Shown here in pieces: positions 34,294 to 45,999 of a stretch of 64,000 nucleotides of DNA (positions are counted from its first letter, which is position 1; the number at the start of each line of letters is the position of its first letter). Source of the stretch: Tamarix chinensis (taxonomy: Eukaryota; Streptophyta; Magnoliopsida; Caryophyllales; Tamaricaceae); assembly GCA_030549775.1 (NCBI GenBank), contig CM060174.1, positions 70,745,466-70,809,465 of the forward strand, in the 5' to 3' direction. The notes beneath the pieces were generated by a model, which had not been told where the DNA came from, ran no database searches, and saw only the letters and a list, made by a program, of their open reading frames with translations. Position numbers and translations under genes: made by a program.

Positions 34294-34664
34294 CAGGGGG
34301 TGTTAATAAACTAAGCCGGTTTGCGAGTTTTTTGGGCTCGACTCGTTAACGGCTCAGCTCGACTTAGTTCGCTTATTAAATAAGCTTAAAAATTAAGCTT
34401 GAACTCGGCTCGATTATTAAACAAGTCAAGCTTGAGCCAAATAAATTTGAGTTCAAGCTCGTTTAGAGTGCAAAAGCACGTGAACTCGACTCGTTTACCA
34501 CCAAAGCTCGAGAGTCGGCTCGTTAAAACTTCAGCTCGACTTGTTAAAAGTTCGGTTCGTTTATAAACAAACCAAGTTCAAGCTTTATTTTTAGGCTCGT
34601 TTAGTAAATGAGCCAAGCCCAAGCCTACCATGGCTCAGCTCGATTCGGTTCGTTAACAGCCCTA
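34294..34664. mobile_element. hAT-like MITE, about 370 bp (GAGCTCG family)
   Basis: The left end is CAGGGGGTGTTAATAAAC. The right end on the other strand is TAGGGCTGTTAACGAAC, an inverted repeat of about 17 bp. The interior consists of AGCTCG, GGCTCG, AAGCTTGA and similar motifs in both orientations, without coding capacity. It belongs to the same loose family as 12482-12812 but is younger-looking (more CG left). The flanking 8-mers (CTTTCGCA and GTACAGCT) do not match. Confidence 0.65.
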
Positions 34665-34701
34665 GTACAGCTGGTTCATGTGGGTCACTCATGAGTTTAC
34701 T

Positions 34702-36082
34702 TAGAGATCCGTCTGACCTAATCAGATTATACAAAATTCGATAAAACATAATCTAATACTCTTTAATCTAATCCGACCTAAATCTCTTTTAAAACTAACC
34801 TGACCTGAATGTGACTCGAATATAAGTGATCAAATTAATATACAAAATTAACATTTCTTATTATTATCAACATATAATCCGTTATCAACCTAATTCATTA
34901 TCAATCCGACCTAATTAGATAAAACTAAATTCAATATTAACCAATTTCGATAATATACAAAATTAACATTTCTTATTATTTATTTAAAGCTTTAAAAAAT
35001 ATATTATTATTTAAATTTTATTTATTTTTCTTACTTTTATTATGAACTTACTTATTTACCAACGATATTATAATTTTATTCATTTTTTTGCCTAAAAACA
35101 AAATATTAAAAAGTCATAATGATAAACAAATATTAATTAATAACATATTATTAATCGCATATCTACATAAAGTTAAACTTAATATTTGCTATGAGGTTGA
35201 TGAGTTAGATTACTTTTTATGGTCAATATCTGATTTGATTTAAATCCAAAGTGATTCGATTAAGGATTTGCTCATCTCAAACCAAACCCGATCCATCAAA
35301 ATCTGTAAAGACCTTATTTGTCAAGTTAACCCAAATCTAACTCGTCAAATTAACTCAAACATGGAATCTCCTAAATAAGAACTTGTTCGACCCAAATATG
35401 ATCTGATAGGGATATAAATAGAGTGGGTTCAAGACGAGTGCACCTATACCCGTACTCGATAAAAAAAATTGTACTTAAATTTGTACTCGTACCCCACATG
35501 CATATTCACTAACAAATCTATATCATTATTCGTCGTATATATGATATTCGATGGATAATCATTTACCCGTTAATGGATATTATCCAATGGATAAATCCAT
35601 TATCCGATGGATAAACTTATTTAGAGTTAAAGAAAATGACAATTTTAACCTTAATTTATACTACATTTATTTTAAATTATGGGTAAAAAGGTTATTATGT
35701 ATCTGGTAAATGTGCATGAATATAGATAAAGGTATGAGTACGAGTACGGATACGGATATAAAAATCTCATACCCATATTTGTACCCAACTCCAATGGATT
35801 TTTTTTATCATCCATATATGTTTAACTATCCTATCGATGGATAAAATCCATCAAATTTTAGGTAAAATCCCTCTGTTTATATCTCTAGACACGAATTGAC
35901 TCGAAACTGAACTATTTCAACTCAAATCCGACCCAACCCCATAAATTAATCTGATGCAACCTGGTTTATTCGAACTCATCCTGACTCGAACAATAAGGCA
36001 TCTTGAACTAACCCGACTCGATCCACAACCAACCCGCTAACCTGACCTAAACCTGATTTGCCCGACCTGATTACCATTTATA
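34702..36082 (-). mobile_element. Non-autonomous hAT element, minus orientation, with nested insertion
   Basis: On the plus strand it starts TAGAGATCCGTCTGACCTAA and ends GACCTGATTACCATTTATA, the reverse order of the ends of the hAT at 17820-26168. CCGACC and CCTGACC-type motifs at both ends confirm minus orientation. The flanks AGTTTACT (34694-34701) and GTGTTACT (36083-36090) are similar but not identical. Removing the nested 35407-35887 element leaves about 900 bp, with no transposase. Confidence 0.6.
35407..35887. mobile_element. Small DNA transposon (481 bp) nested in a hAT element
   Basis: The left end is TAGGGATATAAATAGAGTGG. The right end on the other strand is TAGAGATATAAACAGAGGG, an inverted repeat with about 16 of 19 matches. 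The interior has many ATATCC, TATCCAATGGATA and GTACTCGTAC-like palindromes. No convincing duplication was found (TGATCTGA versus GACACGAA). It lies inside the CCGACC-type hAT at 34702-36082, so it inserted later. Confidence 0.65.
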
Positions 36083-36989
36083 GTGTTACTGTATGCTGGA
36101 CAATATAGTCTACTATTTATCTTGTTTTCTAAACTCGTATGATGGTATTCGATTTTTCTCTGACACATTACAGGTTTACTATGAATGAAAGAGCGCTTAA
36201 CATATATATGCAAGCAAAAAGTTTCTTGCAGCATTAGCGAATTTTCTCATAGCAACGAGTAATGGCCTTTTCAAACTATTGGTTATATTTGATCCATGGA
36301 CCTGATAAAGCTTATTCAAATTAAATAATTTGCTTCAAAATCTTATTGAAACTTAAAAAATTTAAATCCAATATTATTTTAAAAATCTAAACCAATATAA
36401 AATCATTTCAAATTTAACTAATCCGATTATAATCTGTACTTGAATAGTTTAAATTAAATAATTCAACACAAAAAAATGCCAACCTATATCCATACAATAA
36501 CACAACCAAAATTTACATAACTCAAAATGACCCAACTTAAATTTGACCCATATTCAAATATAATTTAAAACTTAATCCAAACTAAAATTAAACTCAAACC
36601 TCATATAAATTGCTACATAAATATTAATAAACTATATTATTAATAAAATTTTATGTAAAAAAATATTATTCAATCCATATAACAACAAATAAAACAAAAC
36701 TAGTAAAAGTTTGTTTTCCTTACTTTATTTTAATATTATTTTAGTGTCGATGATATTAGATCTTAAAAAATTCTATTATTGTAATGATAATTATTATAAA
36801 TATAAAAATTATAAGTTTAAATATAATAATTATAATATAAATCATTATAATGTGCAATACACCATTTTTATAAACCTTAATTATAAAATGGTAAATATGT
36901 GTAATTAGATATAATAATAATTTAGGATTTTTTACATTAACTATATATATATATATATATATATAAATTAATTAGGTTAAAATTATGAT

Positions 36990-39735
36990 AGAATTTAGGT
37001 TATTAGTTTTAACTATGGTTGGAACTCTGGCCCGTATCTGTTTTACCTAGGAACCCTAATTTCGTTAACATGATATTTTTCCTAGACCAACTTTCTCCAT
37101 ATAGCAACTTACCTTATTGTGTGTAATCTACCCCATATCCCATCGTCCTTTGCATATAATCACTTTCACACTATACGTCCTCCTACTCACCCATATATCT
37201 ACCCATTTTTCCCTTGTGCGTACTCATCCATGTCATCCTTACCCGATTCACATGCCATCCCTCATATAAGTTCCCTTCTCCTCTTATTTTGGTGTTTTGG
37301 ATTCAGCTAAAATAACCACCTTCTTTTCCCCTTCTTCTTTCTTCTCCCTTCTCCCTACCCTAGTTTCATGCAAATCATCACCACTCCACCATCACCAACT
37401 GCACCGCAACACCGCAACACCTCACCACCAATAACAACCTAACCACCACGTTTTCCCCTTTAAACGACAAGCACCACCACCACACTAGAGCTCCTCATTG
37501 TTATCAACCATCACCAACCCCAAGTTGCTTCTTCTTCTCTCCCCACCGTGCCCTATTTCTTCTTTTTCATTGAGTGCACACCCATGCACCCTCGCATGGC
37601 CAAACCATACCTCTCTTACATGGCAGGCACATGACCCTCACATGCTCATGCCCTTTTCTCTCCTCGCACACCCATACACACACTACACTTGCTGTCTATG
37701 TGCGTTCCTTGCTCTTAACTTGATACAAGCCTTCAATCCTTTCTTTGCACTATCTTACCCTAGTCGTTCCAGTCCTTCACCTAGCCTTCATTGTGTGACT
37801 TGTGCCATTTCCTTTGTTCTTTTATCTTCTGACCTTCTTTCCTAGTTGATTTTAATTATTTTTTTGTTATTATTGTGTTATGCTATATGATAATATATGT
37901 ATTGGTTGTGTTGATGTAAAGAGTTCAAAGAGGTTGCATGAAAACTAGTAGGGTGAATCTTGTTTTATTTCTTTTACTTAGATAAGAGATAACCGTGCCC
38001 TTCTATTAAGACATGAAATTATGTTGCGACACATAAAAGTCATTATGTGCTTAGGGCATAATTTACACATGGGTTTTATAAGGATATATTTATGTGTTAT
38101 AAGCCAAATATGTTACAATAGGTATGCAGGTGTGGTATGAATAAGTGTAACATGAAAGTATATTGTTGAATATTTAGCATGTATTCAATGTGTTATTTAA
38201 TATAAGATATAAATATGTGACAATTAACGTATGCATGCGTAGGGTTTTGTTAGAGTTTATAATCTTATAAAATTATGATGTAATTTCCATGATAAGTGTT
38301 CCATGATTATATCTGCATGATTGATAGGGTTGATATAAATAACATGAAATCATGGATTTATGATTAGGATTAGATGATGATAGTTGTTATTCATATGTTC
38401 TAGGGTTAGAAATGTTCCCTTAAGTGAACCATGATGTTAGTGGCATTATTAAATACCATATTATGCTATTAATATGTACGTATGTGTTGCATAGAATATA
38501 TGACATATTAGAAATGTATGATTAGGTTTTGTAAGCATAAGTTATTAAAAGTATAAAGGGTAAAAAATATAGTCAATTGATAAATCACAAAAATTATCTA
38601 CGTACTAAAATATTGTAATAATGTACTATGTGTGAAATATGTGATTGCCCAATAATACACTAATACATAAAGTGAAAGACCTTAAGTTCAGAAATGGTTG
38701 CTTTCTAGGGGTAGCTACTTTAGAAATGAGATAGGAACACTCAGTTTCTTTGGTTCATTAGTGTGACATTGTGCTCGTATAAGGCCCTAGTATACTCTAT
38801 AGGTGTCCTCCAAACCCTTTACAGGATATCGATATTAAAAAATTAGGTTTCTTAAGTTTAGAGGTTATTGTGCTGCCTTATGCATTAGCATGACCAAAGT
38901 ATTGTTTTGTCTCTAGGTTGGATGGTTGGGAGGTACCATGTTATCTTTTGTATTGGTATGACCGGTGTACTTTTACATCTCTGTATTATTGTTGTATTCC
39001 CTCAATTAATTAAAAATTGAAGTAATTATTGTGCAAGAATGTGAACTGTTTGTTTTGGGTTATTAATTTCGTAGTTGGAGTTGTACACTATTTGGTTTGG
39101 TAGTTTTCTTACCATCCTTCCTTGGTTTTAGAATTGATTTGGATGTGTTGTTCTGGTAGCTACTGTAGTGCTCTACCTTGGTATTTGGACTAATTTAGAT
39201 TTTTTGATCCCTTAGTCGCCTTAGTATCCTATCTTTGATATGTGGCATTGATTTGATTCTATCAGTTGTAGCCATTTTATGATTGCTTGATTTCCTTGAT
39301 GTACTTATACTATATTAATTTCTATGTGATTAATGTGGTGTTACATGTTAATGTTGTATAATAGTTCACTTAGTACCATGTTACTGACATGTTCTGTTCT
39401 CGATCCCCCTACCTATTCAATGGGTAATGTTTATCTTGCAGGAATACTTTGAGGTTCAATTTGATGGCTTCAGTTAAGTGTTCAGAGTCAAGACTATGTA
39501 GTGTTCATGTCGGCATCTTTTGATTTAAATATTTCTTAGACTCTTAAGTCCCTTGCCATTTTTCCTTTTGTTAAATTATAATTCTTTCACCTGATCTTTT
39601 TTGTATTAATCAAGACAATGTTAATAAGTAATAAAATTACTATTTTGTTCTTATGTTTTAAAGTTTAATTAGTATTAGCATTTAATATAAGGATGATAGA
39701 GGATATCATCCTTATGCTAAGTGTGACAGTAACAT
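36990..39735 (+). mobile_element. Long LTR-like sequence, related to 57078-60673
   Basis: Landmarks shared with the reverse complement of 57078-60673: an early CCACCA/CTCC-rich stretch (37080-37850); AGGGGTAGCTAC at about 38708, matching GGGTAGCTACCCCTA at 58297; and CCTATTCAATGGGTA at 39411, matching its counterpart at about 57463-57480. The order is the same, so both are copies of one long LTR family in opposite orientations. Exact ends are not fixed. I found no pol domain inside. Frames of 63-115 codons in the CT-rich part are not conserved between the copies. Confidence 0.6.
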
Positions 39736-39856
39736 CCATTAATTTTGGTAATTAACACTTCTGCCAAATAAAATTTTTAAGTAGTAAAAATATGGTTATT
39801 ATATAATGACAATAATTAAAAAAAATTATATTTTTATTTCTAATAATTTATCTAAA

Positions 39857-40140
39857 GATGATGATGATGATGATGATAATAATAATAATAATAATTTATT
39901 ATAATAAAACTAATTATTATAATTAATATGATAATTATAATTAATATAACATTCATAAAAATATTATTATTATTATGTAAATAATAATAATATTTATAAT
40001 TGTATTTATAATAATAACTATACTAATACTAATAATTTATTATTATTACTACATATATTATGATAATAATTGGTTACGTCATTACATATATTATGATAAC
40101 AAGTACTACAATAATCATAACAATAATAATAAATAACAAA
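39857..40140. repeat. GAT/TAA microsatellite core
   Basis: (GAT)n runs into (AAT)n at 39857-39893 and is followed by scattered TAA and TTA tracts. It occupies the same relative place as the ATT core of 5487-6726. Confidence 0.8.
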
Positions 40141-40539
40141 ATTTAATTTAGTTTTTATATTTAACTAATAACAACCAATATCTATATAAATTCTAAATTA
40201 AACAAACTGGACTTAAATACAATATAACTTAGAGTTTGTAGACCTGATTCAACCTGGCACAAACCTAATTTAACCCAGACATGGTATACCTTAATCAAAT
40301 ATAAACTCAAAAAAATTCAGTGGGTTAGACCTAAATCTAACACGATATACTCCTAACCTAGCCTAATATAAGCTTGACTTGAATTACATTACTGTTACCC
40401 AAAGTGGGCTCAAACCGAAAAGACACCTAATCTAAACTTGAACTCAGCTTGGTTGCATAACAAACCTGATTTTAACTTGATTCAAATTGACACGACTCAA
40501 AAACAACCCATATGAATCAAAAACACCTCTAATGTCCAT

Positions 40540-41898
40540 CAATGACATCCAGATTTTCATGAAAAGTAATTTTAATCCCATTATTGTCTATGCACGATGA
40601 TTAGCAATTACATAGATTTTCAAGTTTATTTGTCCAAATAATAATAAAAAATAAATGTAATGTCAATGTAAAGGTGAAGAAAAATTATATTTTAGAAAAT
40701 GTTAATTCTTAAAAAGAAATTATTATCCCTATTAAATTATAATACGTAAGATGTCCAATTTAAAGCTTATTTGGGTGACTGTATTGTCTATATATATGCA
40801 TGTTTGTGTGTGTGTGTGTGTGTATCAATTTGTTTGATATTTTTGAATAATTATCATTTTATTATCTATATCATTTCTAATAATATACACTTCATCTTAT
40901 CAATTTTAGTTCAATTAAATTACCAAACAATAATATTAATTCAAGCACATTCACATATAAGTAATTTGTATCGATGAAATAATTTATCCTAATATTATTT
41001 CATTCTAGATGAAGCATTGTATTACTCAAACAAACTTTTACCTTATACAATTGTTATCATATGATACAAATATGAAAGTAAGAATATTTTGAATGATTCA
41101 ATATTATTTGAAAAAAATAATATGCTAGAAATACTTTTTAGACATCATTTGAAAAAGATGCTGTTATCAGCCATTGATTGTTGTGGCTGACCATTTTACG
41201 TAATTTATTTTGAATTAATAAATTTATTTAATTATTAATTTTAAGTAATTATGGTTTGATGCCAATTTTTTTTTTTTTTTTTTTTACAAAAGTGTAAGTA
41301 TTAATTTTTTGAAGGTATTGCCAATCTATATTCTCAACGTAGGTATGATAACTACTTCCAACCTTTTGATCGAATCAGCTTTTCAATGCCGTCAAATTTG
41401 GTGCACGAGTTCACGGTTTTTATAATGTTCGTTTTACTTTTGCCTGCTCGAAACCACTTGTGGTTACTTTTCATTTATCCTCGAAAAATACCTTATCTTT
41501 ACTCATACGAGAGCTAGGGGGGAAAAGGGTTCATGATTTTCCCATGCAAAAGGTTATAGGCCATGCAGAGGTTGATCATAACAATATTTAAATTACTAGG
41601 CAGCTAGAAAGGGTTAATTTGTGGGTTTAAAGTTCAATATAGGTTATGTTCGTGCATTTATTTTAGCCAATACTAGCTACCTAAGCTAGGATGTCCTCAA
41701 CTTGTTGGTTCACAAATTTATGACCGGTCACATGATCAGATATATAACATGAATTTAGTGATGCAACTTTCTATCTACTACATGTTTGTCATACTTCGTT
41801 CGGAAGGAACTTTTCATATCAAGTCATGGATGAAAATTTTCTTTTGGAAATATTTATAGAAACTTACGAAAAGCAACATTGACTCACACAAGATACGT
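40540..41898. other. AT-rich intergenic stretch, no gene
   Basis: A GT microsatellite lies at about 40803-40822 and a run of T at 41268-41285. From 41300 to 41560 the DNA is somewhat less AT-rich, but I see no coding motif. Confidence 0.45.
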
Positions 41899-42540
41899 CA
41901 CTGCAACAAAATTTGGCATAGGGCAAAAATTGGAGGTTAAAATTTTTATACAAAGTATGAGATTGTGGTTTTAGTAAAAATGACCACAAAAAAAAATTAG
42001 TGGCTATATTTACTTATTTAAAACGGAAAACTGTATCCGTAACAAATTTGTTATGAAAAAAATATTTATGTAATAAAATACACATAAAAGTATCATGAGT
42101 TTGTCACAGGGAAACCAATTTGTGGCTAAATTATCATAAATTGCCATGAGAAAATTTTTTTATGGCCAACTCGCTATGAATTTACCATAGAAATATATTT
42201 TTGTGGATAAATCGCCATGTCTTTGGCACAAAAAAATATTTTGGTGCCTAACTCATCATGAATTGTCCACGAAAAAAACATTTTCGTGGCTAAATTGCCA
42301 CAAATTGGTCACACAAATATTTTTTTGTGGTTAAATTACCACAAATTTGCAACGAAAAGATATTCACTTGGCTAATTTGCCATAAAAAGATATTTTCATT
42401 ACCAACTTATCATGAATTTGCTATAAAAAAAATATTTTTTCAACTAAGTTACTATGAATTTACTACAGAAAGATATTTGTGGCTAACTCGTCATGAATTA
42501 GTTACAAAAAGATATTTGTGGGACTAACTTACCACAAAAT
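41899..42540 (+). mobile_element. CACTA-like transposon end with subterminal repeats
   Basis: The sequence begins CACTGCAACAAAATTTGGCA, close to the CACTACAA-type ends of plant CACTA elements. Repeats with GTGGCTAAATCGCCA-like cores follow, as in CACTA subterminal regions. A possible partner end (AGTTGTAGTAG at about 42688-42698) is too weak to accept, so the right boundary is open. No transposase is present. Confidence 0.55.
42100..42540 (+). repeat. 40-bp minisatellite, about 11 units
   Basis: Imperfect tandem units of roughly 40 bp read AAAGATATTTTTGTGGCTAA, then a CGCCATGAATTTGCCACA-like half. Each unit holds a TGGC...GCCA inverted pair, so single strands could fold into short hairpins. 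The array lies just inside the CACTA-like end. Confidence 0.8.
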
Positions 42541-44088
42541 AGCATTTTCAAGATCTAATGAATCAATTTGTCGAACACTTTGTGTGTATTTTCAAGATCT
42601 AATACAAAGCTTCCAATGAAGTTGTAGATGATGGTTTTCACTTACACCAAAACCATCATCGTTATATCTAAAACCATGGTGAAACAAAAGTTGTAGTAGA
42701 ATTCAAACCACAATGAGTTGGCTATGAAATATTGTTGTCGTAAATAGAAAAAGAGATACGAAGATGACTAGAGGAAGAGGAGGAAAGGAAGAACAAAGCC
42801 ATATAGATAAAAAAAAAAAAAAATTTGTTTTTCGAAGTGCATGTTAGAAATAGTTGGATCCTGCACTAACTTAGGCTTCTTTGGCTAGATGGTATATGTG
42901 TTAGATCACAACAAATTCAATTATCATTGAAGAAATATTTTCTATTGAAATTATGTTATGGATAAACTTTGAAAATAATTCTCTAAAATAGTATTAATTT
43001 AGAAGCAAATACTTACATTTCAACACTATTAATTACATTTTTAATATTTTGATTAGTCGTGTTTTGACTAGAGGATGAGGATTTTTCTGAACTAAAAGGA
43101 GATTACATATGTGCTCGATCTCGATCATTCATATCACATGCCTTGTTCTAGCTATCATGCTCGATAAGCTTATCTAGAATATTTTGCTATAGGTGGAAAA
43201 GTGAAAAGCTTAGCTTATCTTCCATTCCTTCGTGAAAACAGTTATTTGGAAAAGTTGATTAGCTATATGAAATGTATTTATGCGAAAAGTTAATGTTGCT
43301 TTAGCCACATGATTAGTGCTCTTCGTCTTTGGTCCTAGATTTTTATTTCGCACAATTATATTTGGTTCGTTAGTTGGACTATATATACACTTAAGATGCT
43401 GATATTTGGTTATAATACACATTTAAAAACACATCTACGAAGCATTAAAGTCATGTTTATGCCTAATAAATATAGGAACAATAAAATACTAGTATAGACG
43501 AATAACGAACTACTATATATAGATAATAAATAAATAAATAAAATACTACCTAATACTGCAGGTAAACTACCTTAAGGTTGTTAATTAATAAAAAGTTAAT
43601 AGAAATTTTAATGCGGTTTGATAATGTTTCAAATTTCTCAGTTTATATATAAGTTTAATATCAGTAAAGCAGCAGATTACGAATAGTTTGCGTAATTTTT
43701 TTTAACCAAATTAATGGTAAGAAAATAATAGATTTAACTATTATAGAAGAGTATGTATATTGTATCGGTGAGATTATTTTTTAGTGGTTGAAGGTTAAAA
43801 TTAAATTTTGAGATACTGGGTGCCCACTGCCCAATGGTAGCTTCGAATCTCAAACTAGTGCATTTTGCCTTTTAATTAACAATGGATTAATTAGATCATT
43901 TCTTCCCTTCGTGAGTTTAGTTTAATATTCGATTGAGATGGCTATACCACCCAGACTACATTATAATTTGCTTGCCGATATTAGCTACCTTCTCGAACTT
44001 TCAGCATTTTTTCCCCCCAAAAGACACAGGTTTTGTGGAGTCGCAACTGCGTAGATGGCGGATGAATATATATGGGTTCATCGCGTAG
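42541..44088. other. AT-rich intergenic stretch, no gene
   Basis: An A-run lies at 42811-42824. Around 43776-43862 there are weak tRNA promoter-like boxes (TAGTGGTTGAAGG and TTCGAATCTC), 60-70 bp apart, which are too distant for a confident SINE call. From about 43970 the DNA becomes more CG-rich towards the exon-like frame. Confidence 0.35.
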
Positions 44089-44229
44089 TCAAAATTGCTC
44101 TCCGATTTGTCTGCGTGATTCAAGCGCCAATTGATTGGTGATGTAGCTTAATGCATAATCCTTTGAAGCTATCGCAGCTGTAACCATGCCTGGTTCTCTA
44201 TCATTTCCATCTGGGTCGGTCAGGCTTGT
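44089..44229 (-). CDS. Candidate last exon of an unrecognised host gene
   Basis: On the minus strand a 47-codon frame reads TSLTDPDGNDREPGMVTAAI, then ASKDYALSYITNQLALESRR and QIGEQF before a TGA at 44091-44089. It follows a plausible splice acceptor (CTCCCTATTAATTAG). The composition is balanced, hydrophilic and protein-like, CG is retained, and no stop interrupts it. It differs from every transposon protein in the window. I cannot name a family and found no upstream exon, so it may also be a relic or chance. Confidence 0.3.
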   Translation of the reverse strand, partial: TSLTDPDGNDREPGMVTAAIASKDYALSYITNQLALESRRQIGEQF

Positions 44230-45535
44230 CTAATTAATAGGGAGCTGTACAGTGATTCCCTGCATAACCTACAAGGTCTCATATTAAATGCAGCCAATAA
44301 TTATAAAGTACTACCAGTATTTTATTTAAACATATATTTGATTATTATTTTTTTATGAATTATGAAAAACAGGTCGTACTTTCTTTACTTTTTGTTCTTA
44401 CCAAAATAATAATCAGCAATGATGATTGTGGGGTCGCATTATTAGTTTACGCACGAAACTGATACTCTTTCTCTTTGTGAAAGAAATTTTTTATAGGGAA
44501 AATATTTTGTTTCAAATAAAAAAGTTATTTGTAGAAAAATCAAAAAATATTTTTTATTTATACTCATACATTTTTCTCTTTTTTATTTTATGTATTAAAC
44601 TCTTTGTTATTTGTAATAAATGATGTAATTATAACATCAATGATATATATTTATTACCTCCTAGAGTAATATGAGTTTTAGAACTAAACCAAATATGCAT
44701 GCCATGTGGCCCTATTTTTCTTTTTTCTACTTTAACAAAGAGTTTAAAAATATTTGAGACCACAAATTAGTGTACATGCATGAAAGACACTAAATTGAAT
44801 CATATATAAAATCCAAGTAGTGTTTTCGGCCGGTCTTTACCATTAGTAGAGTAGGTTTGGAATTAATGGTAATGTGGTGAGTAGTGTTATATATCAAATA
44901 GTTAAGGATACATTTGACATGAGTAGCTAAAAGTTAGTTAAAAGTTAAGAGTCCCAAAGTTGAACTTTGAAAGTTAAAAGTAAAAAACGAGAGTTTATAC
45001 CACAAACCCCACTTAAGAAGCTTATTAAAAAAAAGATTCAAAACTCAAAACAATCATCATCTAAAAGCTTCTAAAATTAGTTTTGAAAAACATTTTTCCC
45101 TTTTGGAAATCAAATAAACAAAAGCTACCCAATATATGTATCCAAACATACACTAAGTCGAAGTTTTTAAAGGTAAATCTCAAGCACTACAACCTCCAGT
45201 ATTATTTTCATGTGTTATTCGAAGGTGAATCAGGATAAATTAGATTTAGACATAATTTTCACTCCTTGATTAAGCTCCATTTAATTATAATCTTATTAAG
45301 AAAAAGATAGGCTATGCTTTACTATAGGTTAGAAGAACAAAAGACGAAGAGGAATTCTTTCAACAAAAATAACATAGAGACTATACAAAAATAATTTATT
45401 TTAAATTAACAACTTCTTTTTCTATGCTAGGTTAAAAATGAATAAAAGATTCAAAAATTGTATGATGATCAAGATAAGTGAACTTCAGGGATATTAAACA
45501 TCACAACAAGGATTAAAATTCTAGTAATTAGTTGG
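44230..45535. other. AT-rich intergenic stretch, no gene
   Basis: This would be the intron side of the candidate exon at 44089-44229. I could not find a second exon. The rest is AT-rich with no motif or repeat of note. Confidence 0.4.
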
Positions 45536-45915
45536 TGTAACATTCCCTACTTTTACTTTTAAAATACTTTTTATTTTAAAGACAATGCCAAAGCAATGAA
45601 AACAAAATGAGGATGATACTAACATATTAAATATAAGAGAGACGAGAGAGTACTTTTAGAATTGATGACTGATCTCACATATTAATACAAGTCCTTTCAA
45701 ACATATTTTGTTGTCACTAACATGCATCCCAAGAAATTCTCAAGAGGTCACCCGTCCTTAAATTTTTCCAAGTAAAGTACACTTAGCTATGGAGTTTTCC
45801 AAGGATAAACTTCCTAAAAAAAGGCTTACCTTATATATATATATATATATAGTCTTATCAATCATTTAAGAACACAATGTCCTTATTGTGCCTTGATCAA
45901 TGAAAAAATATTACA
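45536..45915 (-). repeat. 3' LTR of the Cassandra-type TRIM, with 5S-like segment
   Basis: On the minus strand it begins TGTAATATTTTTTCATTG and ends GGGAATGTTACA. The 5S-like part reads GGACGGGTGACCTCTTGAGA near 45760-45740, matching GGATGGGTGACCTCCTGGGA of plant 5S rRNA. A TA microsatellite at 45833-45851 lengthens this copy. Confidence 0.75.
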
Positions 45916-45999
45916 ATCTATCTCAAGATTTATCCAGCTAGGTGATTCATTGGCTCATCCATTTTCAACTTGTAGTCATAGTTTTGCTTTGACATAATT

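Larger units (their letters stand above)
36297..40531 (-). mobile_element. Non-autonomous hAT element split by a long LTR
   Basis: The left half (36297 to about 36990) starts TGGACCTGATAAAGCTTATT. It aligns over some 200 bp with the reverse complement of the right end of 5487-6726, including the shared ATTTAAATC block. The right half (about 39740-40531) has TAA microsatellite, then CCTGA and CCTAACC motifs, and ends ACACCTCTA, the reverse of TAGAGGTG. Between them lies LTR-like DNA. The flanks TGATCCAT and ATGTCCAT share only TCCAT, so the duplication is decayed. Confidence 0.6.

Noticed and set aside
37498..37845. 115-codon open frame, Ser/Pro/Leu-rich
   Set aside because: It lies in the CT-rich part of a long LTR-like sequence. 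The related copy at 57078-60673 does not keep the frame, and the composition explains the lack of stops.
42100..42540. Regular repeat array resembling a CRISPR
   Set aside because: Units are tandem, diverged and without unique spacers, and the context is plant nuclear DNA beside a CACTA-like end.
43776..43862. tRNA-like A and B boxes suggesting a tRNA gene or SINE
   Set aside because: The boxes are too far apart, no cloverleaf can be drawn, and no A-tail or duplication was found.
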